The position numbers and the translations under genes were made by a program. Under the pieces are notes generated by a model. It was not told the origin of the DNA. It did not search any database and saw only the letters and a list, made by a program, of their open reading frames with translations. 64,000 nt of DNA from Thermodesulfobacteriota bacterium (GTDB lineage Bacteria > Desulfobacterota > GWC2-55-46). Position 1 is the stretch's first letter; every line of letters begins with the position of its first letter. The DNA is taken from positions 2,256,819-2,320,818 of the forward strand of contig CP129479.1 of the NCBI GenBank assembly GCA_030583865.1. Direction: 5' to 3'. Below are positions 52,648-62,466 of this stretch, piece by piece.

Positions 52648-55548
52648 CTACCCCTTGCCTCCCTGCTCATTCCCGCCGTCGCCTACGACCTTCTTTACGA
52701 CCTTGCTGAACTCGGCCACCCTGTAGGGCTTGGCCATTACGGCCGAGAACCCGAACTTCCTGTAATCCGCCATTATCGGGTCTTTGGAGTAGCCGCTTGA
52801 CACTATGGCCCTTACGCCGGGGTCTATCTCCTTAAGCTTCTGCATGGTCTCCATGCCGCCGAGGCCGCCGGGGACCGTCAAGTCGAGTATGACTGCGTCA
52901 AAAGGCCTGCCCTCGTCCCTGGCCTTCATGAAAAGCTCTATCGCCTCGCCGCCGCTTACGGCGAAGACGGCCTCATATCCGAGGAGCTTGAGCATCTCTC
53001 CGGAGACGTCACGTATAAGCTCCTCGTCGTCCATGACGAGGACCCTGCCCGCGCCCTTTACTACCGTGTCGTCGGAGGCCGCATCAACAGGCTTCCCCGC
53101 CGACGCGGGCAGGTACACGTGGAACGAGGAACCCTCGCCAATTTCAGAGTCCACGCCTATGTGGCCGCTGTGCTTCTTTATTATGGAATAGGTGACCGAT
53201 AGCCCGAGGCCGCTCGCCTTTTTCCTGGTCGTGAAGAACGGGTCGAAGAGCTTGGGGAGGAGCTTTACGGGAATGCCGGTCCCGTAGTCCCTGAAGGTCG
53301 TCTTTATGTATTTGCCTGGCTTAAGCGGCAGGTGCGCCTGCTCGTCCACTTCGATATTCGAGGCGCTCACCCGGAGCCTTCCGCCGTCCGGCATGGCCTG
53401 GAGGGCATTGAGGACTATGTTGCTCACGGCCTGGGCCATCTGCCCCTGGTCGACCTCGACCGGCCAGAGCCCGTCCGGGAACGAGTACTCGCAGACCACC
53501 TCGGAGCCCCGTAATACCAGGGGCGCGGAGTCCCTCACAATCTGCTCGATCGACGCAGGCTCCCGCACCGGCTCCCCGCCCCGCGAAAAAGTGAGTAGCT
53601 GGCGCGTGAGGCTCTTTGTCCGTAAGGCCGCCTTCTCTATCTCATCGAGCACGCCCGCGACCCTGTCAGCGGGCTTCACCAGGTTCTTGGCTATTGAGAC
53701 GTTCCCCAGTATCCCGAGCAGCAGATTATTGAAGTCATGTGCTATGCCACCGGCAAGGACGCCGATCGAGTCGAGCTTCTGCGCCCTCAGCATCTCGGCC
53801 TCGAGCCTCTTGTGCTCGGTAACATCCTGGACAGTGCCGTACATGCGGACGGGCTTCCCTTCGGGGTCCCTCACGACCTCGGCCCGCTCGGTCACGATGC
53901 GCTCGGTTCCGTCTGGCCGGAGCACCCTGTGCCGGACATCGTAAGGCTTGCCGTGCTCCAGCGCCTCTTTCACCGCTATCTGCACCTCATCCCTGTCGTC
54001 CGGATGGACGAGCGAGAGGAAGGCGTCGTAAGTGGCCTCGAACTCCGCGGCGTCGAGGCCGAATATCCTGAATATCTCGTCCGACCAGTGGAGCCTGTTA
54101 TTCGGTATGTCCCAGTCCCAGTTCCCGATATGCGCTATGGCCTGGGCCTCCCTGAGCCGCTCCTCGCTCCTTCTCAAGGCCTCTTCGATCTTCTTCCTTT
54201 CGGTTATGTCCGTGGAGATGGCGCAGATGGCGCCCGGCAGACCGGGGACCGGGAACTTGACCGAAAGGAAGGTAAGGAGCCTGCCGTCGGGGTTCAAGAC
54301 CTCCTCCTCGAACTCGACGGGCCTGCCAGCCTCGAGCGCCTTTATGTCGTTCGCCCTGAAGCCCGCCGCGGTCAGCGCCGGAAAGAGGTCACGGTCCCTT
54401 AAGCCGAGTATCTCCTCTTTCTTCCTTTTGAACAGGTCCTCGAACGACTTGTTTACGAATATGTGCCTGCCTTCCGAATCCTTGATCAATATCGCCGCGC
54501 CCGAGTGGTCGGAGATGATATTGAGCATCTCGATGGACTTCTTCCTCTCGTCCTCGGACCTCTTCCTCTCCAGTTCGAGGGCCGCCCTGAGCGCAAAGAG
54601 GCGCATTAGCGCCCTCGCGTCATGCTCCACGACAAGGGGCTTGTCGTCTATGGCCACAAGGAGGCCCAGGGCCCTGCCGTCCGAGCCCACGAGCGGCACG
54701 CCCACGTAGCTCTCGGCCTCCATCTGGACGAGATACCGGTCCCGGGGAAAGGCCTCCTGCACGCGGCTCGGGTATGCGCAGAGCTCGCCCCTGGCGACAT
54801 TTTCACAAGGGGTGCCTTCGAGCGCGTATTCGAAATTATCCGCGAACCGCCCCTTGGCCCAGAACGCCAGGGTTCGGGCCTTCATCCCGCCGACGTGCTC
54901 CGCCACGAGCGCGTATTTGAATTCCAGCGCGACGGCGAGATGGCGGACGAGGGTACGCAGGAACTCCTCGCCCGTTACGGACGAGGTCGCCTTCAGGATG
55001 GTATGGAGGAGCTCTTCGGTCCTCACCCTCTTCGATATCTGCATCTCGAGGGACCTGTTGACCGACTTCAGCTCGGCCGTGCGCCTCCTGACCTTCTCTT
55101 CCAGCTGCTCCTTCGAGGTCCTTATCCCGTCGAGGTACTTCTTCCGCTCGGTAACGTCCCTTTTTACGGCAAGCTTGAGCTTCTCGCCGCCGGCCTGGAC
55201 CGTCTTGACCGTCATGCCCACCCAGACCTCGGACCCGTCCTTCCTCCTCATCCTGTAGCTCGGGTGAAATACCCCGTCACTACTCCTTATCTCCTCGAAG
55301 GCCCTCGGCGCGTCCTCGGGGAAAAGGAGGAGGCTCGTATCCGAGATCATGAGCTCTTCACGCGAGTACCCGAACATCATGCAGCCCGCTGGGTTCACCT
55401 CGCGGTATCTCCCGTCCATGCCGATGACGAATATCCCGTCCATCGCGGAATCGAAGATGGCTGAGAGTAGCTCGATATCCGCGCCTCCGGGCCAGCGCTT
55501 CGCCTCCGGCTTGCCCGGGGCCTCTTTTATGTCCTTACCGTCCTTCAT
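52648..55548 (-). CDS. Multi-PAS/GAF hybrid sensor histidine kinase
   Basis: A 966-residue cytoplasmic protein: PAS (about 28-140), coiled coil, GAF-like domain (about 185-335), PAS (about 345-460), PAS (about 475-585), HisKA with H604 (GGIAHDFNN), HATPase and a C-terminal receiver with D889 (ILDLTVPGG). No membrane helices. It overlaps the comM stop by one base (TGATG), which is unlikely to be functional coupling. No response-regulator gene is adjacent. Confidence 0.92.
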   Translation of the reverse strand: MKDGKDIKEAPGKPEAKRWPGGADIELLSAIFDSAMDGIFVIGMDGRYREVNPAGCMMFGYSREELMISDTSLLLFPEDAPRAFEEIRSSDGVFHPSYRMRRKDGSEVWVGMTVKTVQAGGEKLKLAVKRDVTERKKYLDGIRTSKEQLEEKVRRRTAELKSVNRSLEMQISKRVRTEELLHTILKATSSVTGEEFLRTLVRHLAVALEFKYALVAEHVGGMKARTLAFWAKGRFADNFEYALEGTPCENVARGELCAYPSRVQEAFPRDRYLVQMEAESYVGVPLVGSDGRALGLLVAIDDKPLVVEHDARALMRLFALRAALELERKRSEDERKKSIEMLNIISDHSGAAILIKDSEGRHIFVNKSFEDLFKRKKEEILGLRDRDLFPALTAAGFRANDIKALEAGRPVEFEEEVLNPDGRLLTFLSVKFPVPGLPGAICAISTDITERKKIEEALRRSEERLREAQAIAHIGNWDWDIPNNRLHWSDEIFRIFGLDAAEFEATYDAFLSLVHPDDRDEVQIAVKEALEHGKPYDVRHRVLRPDGTERIVTERAEVVRDPEGKPVRMYGTVQDVTEHKRLEAEMLRAQKLDSIGVLAGGIAHDFNNLLLGILGNVSIAKNLVKPADRVAGVLDEIEKAALRTKSLTRQLLTFSRGGEPVREPASIEQIVRDSAPLVLRGSEVVCEYSFPDGLWPVEVDQGQMAQAVSNIVLNALQAMPDGGRLRVSASNIEVDEQAHLPLKPGKYIKTTFRDYGTGIPVKLLPKLFDPFFTTRKKASGLGLSVTYSIIKKHSGHIGVDSEIGEGSSFHVYLPASAGKPVDAASDDTVVKGAGRVLVMDDEELIRDVSGEMLKLLGYEAVFAVSGGEAIELFMKARDEGRPFDAVILDLTVPGGLGGMETMQKLKEIDPGVRAIVSSGYSKDPIMADYRKFGFSAVMAKPYRVAEFSKVVKKVVGDGGNEQGGKG

Positions 55549-57074
55549 CAAACGAGCTGCCTGTCGAGGCTCCTGTACTGGATGGCCTCGGATACGTGGT
55601 TCGAAAGTATTATTTCCGAGCCGTCGAGGTCGGCTATCGTCCTTGCGACCTTCAATACCCTCGTATACGCCCTTGCCGAGAGGCCGAGCCTCTCGACGGC
55701 GGTCTCAAGGAGCTTCGAGGTCTCTCCCTTCACCTCGCAGAACTTCCTTACGAGCCTTGCCGTGAGCCTGCTGTTCGAGAATATGCCCAGGCCCTTGAAC
55801 CGCTCGGCCTGCGCGGCCCTGGCCCTGTCGACCCTCTCCTTTATGTCCGCCGAGGCCTCCCCGGACCTCGATCCCGAAAGCTCCCTGAACCTCACGGCAG
55901 GCACCTCGCAGTGTATGTCTATCCTATCGAGAAGCGGCCCGGATATCCTCGACCTGTACTGCTGCACCTGAAGGGGCGTGCACACGCATTCCTTGTGCGC
56001 GTCTCCCAGATACCCGCAAGGGCAGGGGTTCATGGCCCCTATAAGCATGAACTCGGCCGGATATGTGAGCGATACCGCGGCCCGGGAGATGGTGACCTTG
56101 CCGTCTTCCAAGGGCTGCCTCAGGACCTCGAGGACGTTCTTCCTGAACTCGGGCAGCTCGTCGAGGAAAAGTACCCCGTTATGGGCGAGGCTCACCTCGC
56201 CCGGGCGGGGCACCCGCCCGCCGCCGATGAGCCCGGCGTCGGATATCGTGTGGTGCGGCGACCTGAACGGCCGCTCGGTTACGAGCGCGCTCCCCGGCAG
56301 AAGCATTCCGGCCACGCTGTGCACCTTTGTCGTACCGATCGCCTCGTCGAGGGTGAAGTCCGGCAATATCGTCGGGACCCTCTTTGCGAGCATGGTCTTC
56401 CCGGAGCCGGGCGGGCCTATCATAAGGACGTTGTGCCCGCCGGCGGCCGCGACCTCAAGCGCCCGCTTTACGTGCTCCTGCCCCTTGACGTCTGAGATAT
56501 CAAGGCGGCTCCCTGGATCGGCGCTCAAGGCCGCATTTTCATCTATAGTAAAAGGCTCGATGCTGGAATTGCCGTTCAGGAACTCCATAAGCTCCGCAAG
56601 GCTCCCTACCCCGAAGACGTCCACGCCCTTCACTATGGCCGCCTCGCTACGGTTCTCCAACGGCAGGATGATTTTTTTACGCAGCTCGCGCGCGAGCACG
56701 GCCACGGAGAGCGCCCCCCTTATGGGCCTAATGCCGCCGTCGAGCGAAAGCTCGCCCATTACCAGGTAATCCTCGATCGACTCGCTCTTTATCATGCCTT
56801 CGGCTTTGAGTATGCCGACAGCGACCGGCAGGTCGAAGGTGGTCCCTTCTTTCTTGATGTAGGCAGGGGCGAGGTTTACGGTAATCTTCTTGGCCGGGAG
56901 CGCATATCCCGAGTTCTTGACAGCGGCCCTTACCCTGTCCTTGCTTTCCTTGACCGCGTTGTCAGGAAGGCCGACCGTTGAAAAGGAGGGGAGGCCCCTT
57001 GAAATGTCGACCTCTACCTCTACGAGCAGGGCATCAACTCCGAGCGTAGATGCCGTAAGCACCCTTGAAAGCAT
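55548..57074 (-). CDS. comM: ComM/YifB-type magnesium-chelatase-like AAA+ ATPase
   Basis: A 508-residue protein with the YifB N-terminal Lon-like domain ([19 protein letters not shown]), Walker [14 protein letters not shown], Walker [10 protein letters not shown] and a Zn-binding [13 protein letters not shown]. ComM helicases drive branch migration during natural transformation. Full length. Confidence 0.93.
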   Translation of the reverse strand: MLSRVLTASTLGVDALLVEVEVDISRGLPSFSTVGLPDNAVKESKDRVRAAVKNSGYALPAKKITVNLAPAYIKKEGTTFDLPVAVGILKAEGMIKSESIEDYLVMGELSLDGGIRPIRGALSVAVLARELRKKIILPLENRSEAAIVKGVDVFGVGSLAELMEFLNGNSSIEPFTIDENAALSADPGSRLDISDVKGQEHVKRALEVAAAGGHNVLMIGPPGSGKTMLAKRVPTILPDFTLDEAIGTTKVHSVAGMLLPGSALVTERPFRSPHHTISDAGLIGGGRVPRPGEVSLAHNGVLFLDELPEFRKNVLEVLRQPLEDGKVTISRAAVSLTYPAEFMLIGAMNPCPCGYLGDAHKECVCTPLQVQQYRSRISGPLLDRIDIHCEVPAVRFRELSGSRSGEASADIKERVDRARAAQAERFKGLGIFSNSRLTARLVRKFCEVKGETSKLLETAVERLGLSARAYTRVLKVARTIADLDGSEIILSNHVSEAIQYRSLDRQLV

Positions 57075-57213
57075 ATGGCGGAACCCGTCTGAATTGTGAA
57101 GGAGCCCAAGTGGAACGGAGGGATATAGTACCAGAAAAAAACGGCTGGTTACAAGCGGAACGGGAGACTGCCCAGGATGAGGCCCAAGCCCTTGATTAAC
57201 ATGCGTTTACTTT

Positions 57214-57306
57214 AGGGCGCCTCTAAATTAGGATTTTTTCTGAGGTCGAGGAAGGGCGGAAAATAAAAAGCGCAGCATCTATGTGAATATGTGAGCATTT
57301 TCATTT
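57214..57306. repeat. Family A repeat, copy d, truncated
   Basis: GGGCGCCTCTAAATTAGGAT at the left, then the AATAAAAAGCGCAGCAT core to GTGAGCATTTTCATTTCAGC. The right half beyond the core is missing. The cobB stop codon lies within its last bases. Confidence 0.7.
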
Positions 57307-58674
57307 CAGCCTCCGGTATAGCATCGCGGTACGGAGAAAGGCCCTGGGGAAGGCCGGGTTGCTCGCGAAATGGAGATGTATATAGCTCGCAAGGGCGCTC
57401 CCTTTGCTGAACCCTTCTGGAAAGGTTTCAGGGCCGCCCCTGGCCATGTAACCCATGCCCACCCCCTTTGGGCCGGAAGCCATCTCCGAGTAATGGAACT
57501 CATGCCCCCGGACCGTGCCCCTCTTGAGGAAAGGGCACTCCTGCGTAAGAGAGACCTCCCTGTAGCCGAGCGCCTTTCTCCTGGAAAGAAGCCGCGTGGT
57601 CCAGGGAAAGACCCCTGCCATGCCGGACCTTTTACCCTCGCGCTCGATCGCCTTCCCGAGATACATGAGGCCGCCGCATTCGGCATATATGGGAAGCCCT
57701 TTTTTTGCAAGCACCCTTATTGAGTCCCTCAAGAATCTATTCGCTTCGAGGGCCGGGGCATGCAGCTCCGGGTATCCGCCTCCGATATAGAGGCCGTCAA
57801 CGCCTTCGGGCAGCTTTTCGTCCCTTAAGGGGCTGAAGGGCAAGATATCCGCCCCGAGCCATACAAGGATATCGAGGTTCTCCTGGTAATAAAAGGAGAA
57901 GGCCTCGTCCATTGCGACAGCTATCCTGACCTTCCCGCCTTTAGCGGGCCGGGTTTCAGTAAAGCGCGCTACCTTCACACCCTGCTTAAGGAGCCTGTCG
58001 AGGTCGATGGAGGACTCAATGGCGAGCGCCGCCTTTTTTGCCGCTCTCCTTATGATATCCGGGTCTTCCGAGGCGGTCACAAGGCCAAGGTGCCTTTCCT
58101 TTATCCCGAGGGACTCGTCCCTCCTGATACACCCCAAGAGCTTTATACCCGAACCCCGGGGCATGGAGTCCATCAATATTTCAGCGTGCCTTGGGCTCCC
58201 GGTCTTGTTGAATATCGCCCATCTTATGTCCACTCCGGGGTCATACGCCTCGAAGCCCTTTATGACCGCGCCCATGCTGCGGGCGGCCTTCTCGGCGTTG
58301 GCAACGAGAAGTACCGGCACGCCGAGCGTCTTTGAAAGGTGCGCTGTTGAGCCTTCCTCGCTCCTGCCGTCCCTGCCGTCAAAGAGCCCCATGACGCCTT
58401 CTATTACCGCGCAGTCCGCGTCTTTTACCGCACGGGCGAAGGTCTCCCTTACGCCTTCTGCACCCATCATCCAGGTGTCGAGGTTATAGGAGGGGCGTCC
58501 GAGGACAGCCCTGTGGAGGCCGGGGTCTATGTAGTCCGGCCCGGCCTTGAAGGCCTGCACCTTGAGGCCCCGCTTCTTAAGCGCCTCCAATATGCCGAGG
58601 GTCACAAGCGTCTTTCCTGAGCCGCTCGCCGCCCCTGCCACGATGAATGCGGGTATCTTTCGGGTCTCTGACAA
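57301..58674 (-). CDS. cobB: Cobyrinate a,c-diamide synthase
   Basis: A 457-residue CobB/CbiA-type amidotransferase: ATP-binding GAASGSGKTLVTLG, central domain DYIDPGLHRAVLGRPS, and C-terminal class I glutaminase with cysteine in YAECGGLMYLG. It amidates the corrin ring. The last codons and TGA fall in a family A fragment. It is separated from cobC by repeat B3. Confidence 0.94.
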   Translation of the reverse strand: MSETRKIPAFIVAGAASGSGKTLVTLGILEALKKRGLKVQAFKAGPDYIDPGLHRAVLGRPSYNLDTWMMGAEGVRETFARAVKDADCAVIEGVMGLFDGRDGRSEEGSTAHLSKTLGVPVLLVANAEKAARSMGAVIKGFEAYDPGVDIRWAIFNKTGSPRHAEILMDSMPRGSGIKLLGCIRRDESLGIKERHLGLVTASEDPDIIRRAAKKAALAIESSIDLDRLLKQGVKVARFTETRPAKGGKVRIAVAMDEAFSFYYQENLDILVWLGADILPFSPLRDEKLPEGVDGLYIGGGYPELHAPALEANRFLRDSIRVLAKKGLPIYAECGGLMYLGKAIEREGKRSGMAGVFPWTTRLLSRRKALGYREVSLTQECPFLKRGTVRGHEFHYSEMASGPKGVGMGYMARGGPETFPEGFSKGSALASYIHLHFASNPAFPRAFLRTAMLYRRLK

Positions 58675-58708
58675 AGGAATCCTACCGGCTTACCAAGCTC
58701 GGCTTTAA

Positions 58709-58838
58709 GGCTGATCAAAAAGCTCCGGATGCGAGGCCCCCATTGGAACAGGGGAGCGAGTAACGAGGCGTACTTTTCGTGTACGCCTTCGTAGCCAGCG
58801 ACGTAGCCTTCGACGCAGATGGATTTTTTGAGCAGCCT
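58709..58838. repeat. Family B repeat, copy 3
   Basis: GGCTGATCAAAAAGCTCCGG to GGATTTTTTGAGCAGCCTAG, with the central hairpin GGCGTAC/GTACGCC. Its arms match copy 2. The end sequence forms the TAG stop of cobC. Confidence 0.85.
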
Positions 58839-59472
58839 AGTATATTTCCGTGGGCCGCATATCCTGGTTCGGCCCCCCGTTAAGTAGCTTCACTACCTTC
58901 AGGCCGTCGTCCAGGTAGTCGATTACGTTGAGGCAGCCGAAGTCCTGCTCGATGCTGAAAAACCTTTCGAGCGGCAGGCCCATTGCCTCGCTCAAGACCA
59001 CCCTGTTTACGCCCCCGTGTGCGACGACGCATACGGACTCGTGCCTGTGGCGGTCGAGTAGGGTGGCGAGGGCCGGGACCACCCTTGCCCGGAGCTCCAC
59101 GAGGCTTTCGCCTTCCTTCACCTTGCTCGTCGCAAGGTCCTTGAAGCTGAAGTCCGCCTCCTCGGGGTATCTGGCTATGGCCTCCTCCCTCGTAAGGCCC
59201 TCCCACCTCCCGAGGTTAAGCTCGCGGAGGTCGTGCACCATGACCGGCTCGATCCCCAGGGCCTTGCCTATGATGCGCGCGCCCTTCACGGCCCTCTGGA
59301 GGTCGCTCGAATAGACCGCCTTTATGGGCTCCGTTGCGAGGAACTCGGACACCCTCCTCATCTGATCGACCCCGGTAGGGGTTATGTCGATATCGAAGTG
59401 GCCGTTATAGCGGTACTCGTGGTGGTTCACCACCTGTCCGTGCCTTATCAGGTAAAGCCTTGTGGCTCTCAT
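58837..59472 (-). CDS. cobC: Alpha-ribazole phosphatase-like histidine phosphatase
   Basis: A 211-residue phosphoglycerate-mutase-superfamily protein with LIRHGQVVNH and VVAHGGVNRVVL. Position beside cobS in the cobalamin locus supports CobC. It overlaps cobS by 4 nt. Its TAG stop is made by the first bases of repeat B3 (TAC TAG GCTGCTC). Confidence 0.87.
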   Translation of the reverse strand: MRATRLYLIRHGQVVNHHEYRYNGHFDIDITPTGVDQMRRVSEFLATEPIKAVYSSDLQRAVKGARIIGKALGIEPVMVHDLRELNLGRWEGLTREEAIARYPEEADFSFKDLATSKVKEGESLVELRARVVPALATLLDRHRHESVCVVAHGGVNRVVLSEAMGLPLERFFSIEQDFGCLNVIDYLDDGLKVVKLLNGGPNQDMRPTEIY

Positions 59473-60236
59473 ATCCCAATGCCTCCGGTCGATCTCGTGC
59501 CTGCTATCGCGAGCGCCCCGATAAGGAAAAGGAGCTCGGCCATCTCGCTGTGGAAACCGAACACGTCACCCGTCACCCCGCCGAGCTTTCTTTTGAAGTA
59601 TAGTGACGACATATAGATTATAACCCCGAGAAGAGCGAAAATGAGAACGGGAAACGGACCGGCGAACGGCGCGGCAAGGACGACCGCGAGCAACGTGGCC
59701 ATAACGAGCACACCTTTCGTATTCCCGGCGAATGCCTCTCCGAGGCCGCCCGAGGGCCTCGCGTAGCCGGAGAACGCGGCAAGCGGCACCATCGCCCACC
59801 TCCCGAATACCGGAAATAGGAATATGGCCCAGGCCTTATCGCTTGAAGGAAGCTCGTGGAGCGAAAGGAACTTCAAAAGGATAATGAGCGTGACTCCTGC
59901 CGCGCCTATGGCGCCCACGGAGCTGTCGCGCATTATGCGGAGGATATCCTCCCTGTCCCTTCCGCCCGCGAGCCCGTCTATCGTGTCAGCGAACCCGTCC
60001 AGGTGAAGTCCCCCGTTCGTAAGGAGGAGGACCGGGATGAGGGAGGCCAGGGCCACACTCTCGGGCAGGAACGCCTTAAGGACGGAATACGCGACGACCA
60101 GTATAAGCCCCTGGAGCGCCCCGACTACCGGGAACCAGGCCATTGAGCGGGAAAGCTCCCGGGGCTCGGGCACACTTACGGGCTTCCCGATCCTGAAGAT
60201 GGTAAGGAACTGGAGGGCTACTATGAATCCTTTCAA
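59469..60236 (-). CDS. cobS: Adenosylcobinamide-GDP ribazoletransferase
   Basis: A 255-residue polytopic protein with the CobS motifs GGLHLDGFADTIDGL, GRDREDILRIMRDSSVGA and GGVTGDVFGFHSEMAELL. It joins alpha-ribazole and cobinamide-GDP in the membrane. Repeat B4 separates it from cobT. Confidence 0.94.
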   Translation of the reverse strand: MKGFIVALQFLTIFRIGKPVSVPEPRELSRSMAWFPVVGALQGLILVVAYSVLKAFLPESVALASLIPVLLLTNGGLHLDGFADTIDGLAGGRDREDILRIMRDSSVGAIGAAGVTLIILLKFLSLHELPSSDKAWAIFLFPVFGRWAMVPLAAFSGYARPSGGLGEAFAGNTKGVLVMATLLAVVLAAPFAGPFPVLIFALLGVIIYMSSLYFKRKLGGVTGDVFGFHSEMAELLFLIGALAIAGTRSTGGIGI

Positions 60237-60254
60237 TTTCTCTCCCGTTTTAAT

Positions 60255-60414
60255 TAGCAGGCTGCCGGAAAACTCGGAATCACATTTTCAGGCTGCTCAA
60301 AAAGTTCAAGATGCAAGGAGTCGAAAAATGAGGAATGAGGCGTACTTTTTGGTACGCCGCAATGACGAATTTTGAAGACGACGCCGCAGATTGAGCTTTT
60401 TGAGCAGCCTGCTA
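60255..60414. repeat. Family B repeat, copy 4 (most complete)
   Basis: Outer ends TAGCAGGCTGC and GCAGCCTGCTA are perfect inverted repeats. An inner GGCTGCTCAAAAAG end, the hairpin GGCGTAC/GTACGCC and the arms GATGCAAGGAGTCGAAAAAT match copy 1. The right end TAG is the cobT stop codon. Confidence 0.88.
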
Positions 60415-61467
60415 CGCGTTTTCTTCAGAGACGCCCGCGTCCCCGAAGGTCGCCATCTCGTTATACGCCCTTAAAGCGGCTTCGATGAGCGTTATGCCTA
60501 TGGCCGCGCCAGTGCCCTCCCCGAGCCTCAAATCCAGGTCCACGAAAGGCTTAAGGCCCAGCCTTTCGAGCATCGCGCCGTGCCCCTTCTCCACAGACCT
60601 GTGCGCGGCGAACATGTACTGGGCGGTAACTGGCTCAAGCTCGCGTGCCATGAGAGCGCCCGCGGTGGAGATGAAGCCGTCCACCACGACAGGCACCCTT
60701 TTTGAGGCCGCGCCTATTACAAGCCCGGCTATACCCGCTATCTCCGCGCCGCCGAGCTTTGCGAGCACGTCGAGCGGGTCCGAGGGGTCGGGCCTGTTGA
60801 CGGCTATCGCGTCCTCAATGACCTTCACCTTGTGCCTGAATATCGCGTGGTCTATCCCGGTGCCCCTTCCGGTTACCGCCTCCGGCGGAAGGCCCGAGAG
60901 CGCGGCTATTATGGCGCTCGCCGGGGTGGTATTCGCTATGCCCATCTCCCCTGTGCCGAATATCGCGCCCTTGCCGGCGTAATCCCTGGCAAGGGAAATG
61001 CCGACCTCAATGCAGTTTACCGTCTCTCCCCTGGTCATGGCCGGGCCCTTCCGGATATTCCGCGTGCCACGGACGACCTTCCTTTTAACCAGCCCCGGCG
61101 CGTCGTCGAAATCAAAGTCCACGCCTATGTCGACCACCACCACATCCGCGCCTGCGTGCCTGGCAAGGGCGTTTATCCCGGCCCCGCCCATGAGGAAGTT
61201 ATGGACCATCTGCCGTGTGACTTCCTTCGGGAACGCCGATACCCCTTCGTCGGCCACCCCGTGGTCACCGGCAAAGGTGAAGATCGTTTTCCTGTCCAGA
61301 CAAGGCCTGAGCTCGCCGGTTATTGCGACCATCCTTTTCGCGAACTCCTCGAGCCTTCCCAGGCTGTCCCTGGGCTTAGTAAGTGAGTCGAGCCGCTTCC
61401 GGGCCTCTTCGATGAGCCCGGCGTCGACCGGCCTTATGCCCCCGAGGGCTTCCTCAAACATCGACAT
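60412..61467 (-). CDS. cobT: Nicotinate-nucleotide-dimethylbenzimidazole phosphoribosyltransferase
   Basis: A 351-residue CobT with [29 protein letters not shown] and the catalytic glutamate in [12 protein letters not shown]. It makes alpha-ribazole phosphate. ATG 61467 has AAGGAG at 7 nt and overlaps the previous gene by 14 nt. Its TAG stop coincides with the TAG that begins repeat B4. Confidence 0.94.
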   Translation of the reverse strand: MSMFEEALGGIRPVDAGLIEEARKRLDSLTKPRDSLGRLEEFAKRMVAITGELRPCLDRKTIFTFAGDHGVADEGVSAFPKEVTRQMVHNFLMGGAGINALARHAGADVVVVDIGVDFDFDDAPGLVKRKVVRGTRNIRKGPAMTRGETVNCIEVGISLARDYAGKGAIFGTGEMGIANTTPASAIIAALSGLPPEAVTGRGTGIDHAIFRHKVKVIEDAIAVNRPDPSDPLDVLAKLGGAEIAGIAGLVIGAASKRVPVVVDGFISTAGALMARELEPVTAQYMFAAHRSVEKGHGAMLERLGLKPFVDLDLRLGEGTGAAIGITLIEAALRAYNEMATFGDAGVSEENA

Positions 61468-61951
61468 CCGCCGTCTCCTTTTTATTTTTACCGAAGACCG
61501 CGCTCCCGGCAATGCCGCCGAGCGCGGTCATAGCGAGAAACAGGGCCAGGTACATCAACCTTTCCGGGCCTCCGCCTGCTTTTACGAGGAAGAAGACGGA
61601 GAGCGGAGACGCCGCGAGGACCGACCATACTATCGCGAGCCTTCTATTTTTCGCGAGCATCGCCCCGGCAAAAAAGCCCATTACGAAACCGGAAACCGGC
61701 GTGAGGAAGAGGTTGGCGAACGTCGAGGCCTCGGCCAGCATCGATTCGAAAAGGGCCCTCTCCGACTCTATCCGCGCCGCTGCCTCTTCCCTGGTCCTGC
61801 CCCTGAAAAAGGCCGCCACGAACCTGCCGTATGGGGTGATATTGAAAAAGGCCAGGGCCCAGGCGATTGCCGCGTTAAAGAAAACGAAGACAAGGTTTCC
61901 GCCGAAAACGGCGGCAAAGATGCGGGTTTTTGACGTCGCGCTCTTCGTCAT
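61454..61951 (-). CDS. Unknown membrane protein inside the cobalamin operon
   Basis: A 165-residue protein with about four membrane helices (about 12-35, 86-103, 107-126, 131-152) and a charged loop of about 40 residues between helices 1 and 2 ([20 protein letters not shown]). It overlaps cobU by 4 nt and cobT by 14 nt, so it is translationally embedded in the operon. It does not resemble CbiM, CbiN, CbiQ, BtuC or CobD. A role in cobalamin assembly or corrinoid transport is inferred from position only. Confidence 0.75.
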   Translation of the reverse strand: MTKSATSKTRIFAAVFGGNLVFVFFNAAIAWALAFFNITPYGRFVAAFFRGRTREEAAARIESERALFESMLAEASTFANLFLTPVSGFVMGFFAGAMLAKNRRLAIVWSVLAASPLSVFFLVKAGGGPERLMYLALFLAMTALGGIAGSAVFGKNKKETADVDV

Positions 61952-62466
61952 TTCATTCTAAGGGGCAGGCCCGCCGCGAGAAACCATACCTCTTTAGCGG
62001 AGGAAGCCATCTCCTTATTGACCGCGCCCGAGAGGTCCCTGAACCTCCTTGCGAGCGCGTTCTCCGGCACTATGCCGAGTCCGACCTCGTTTGATACGGC
62101 GACCACGCTTGAGGCGGACTCTTTGCACGCCATTGCGAGCGCCCCTGCCTCGTCCAATATATCCCTGTCAGAAAGGCCCCGGGAGATTAAATTCGTTATC
62201 CACAGCGTAAGGCAATCTATTACCACGGCGCATCCCGGGCCGAGCGACGATACCCTCTTGCCCAGCTCCTTACCCTCTTCGATAGTCTCCCATTCCGCGC
62301 CGCGCTCCTCCCTGTGCCTCCGTATCCTCTCATCCATCTCCGGGTCGAGGGCCTCGGCTGTAGCTATGTAGACCTTCCTCCCGGGCAGGTTCGAGGCGAG
62401 GCCGAGCGCGAACGCGCTCTTGCCGGAACGCGCGCCGCCGATGACGAAAGAGAACTCTCCCGGCAT
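61948..62466 (-). CDS. cobU: Adenosylcobinamide kinase/guanylyltransferase
   Basis: A 172-residue CobU with P-loop FVIGGARSGKSAFA, ATAEALDPEMDERI and VSNEVGLGIVPENALAR. It phosphorylates and guanylylates adenosylcobinamide. Overlaps cobO by one base and the membrane-protein gene by four. Confidence 0.95.
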   Translation of the reverse strand: MPGEFSFVIGGARSGKSAFALGLASNLPGRKVYIATAEALDPEMDERIRRHREERGAEWETIEEGKELGKRVSSLGPGCAVVIDCLTLWITNLISRGLSDRDILDEAGALAMACKESASSVVAVSNEVGLGIVPENALARRFRDLSGAVNKEMASSAKEVWFLAAGLPLRMK

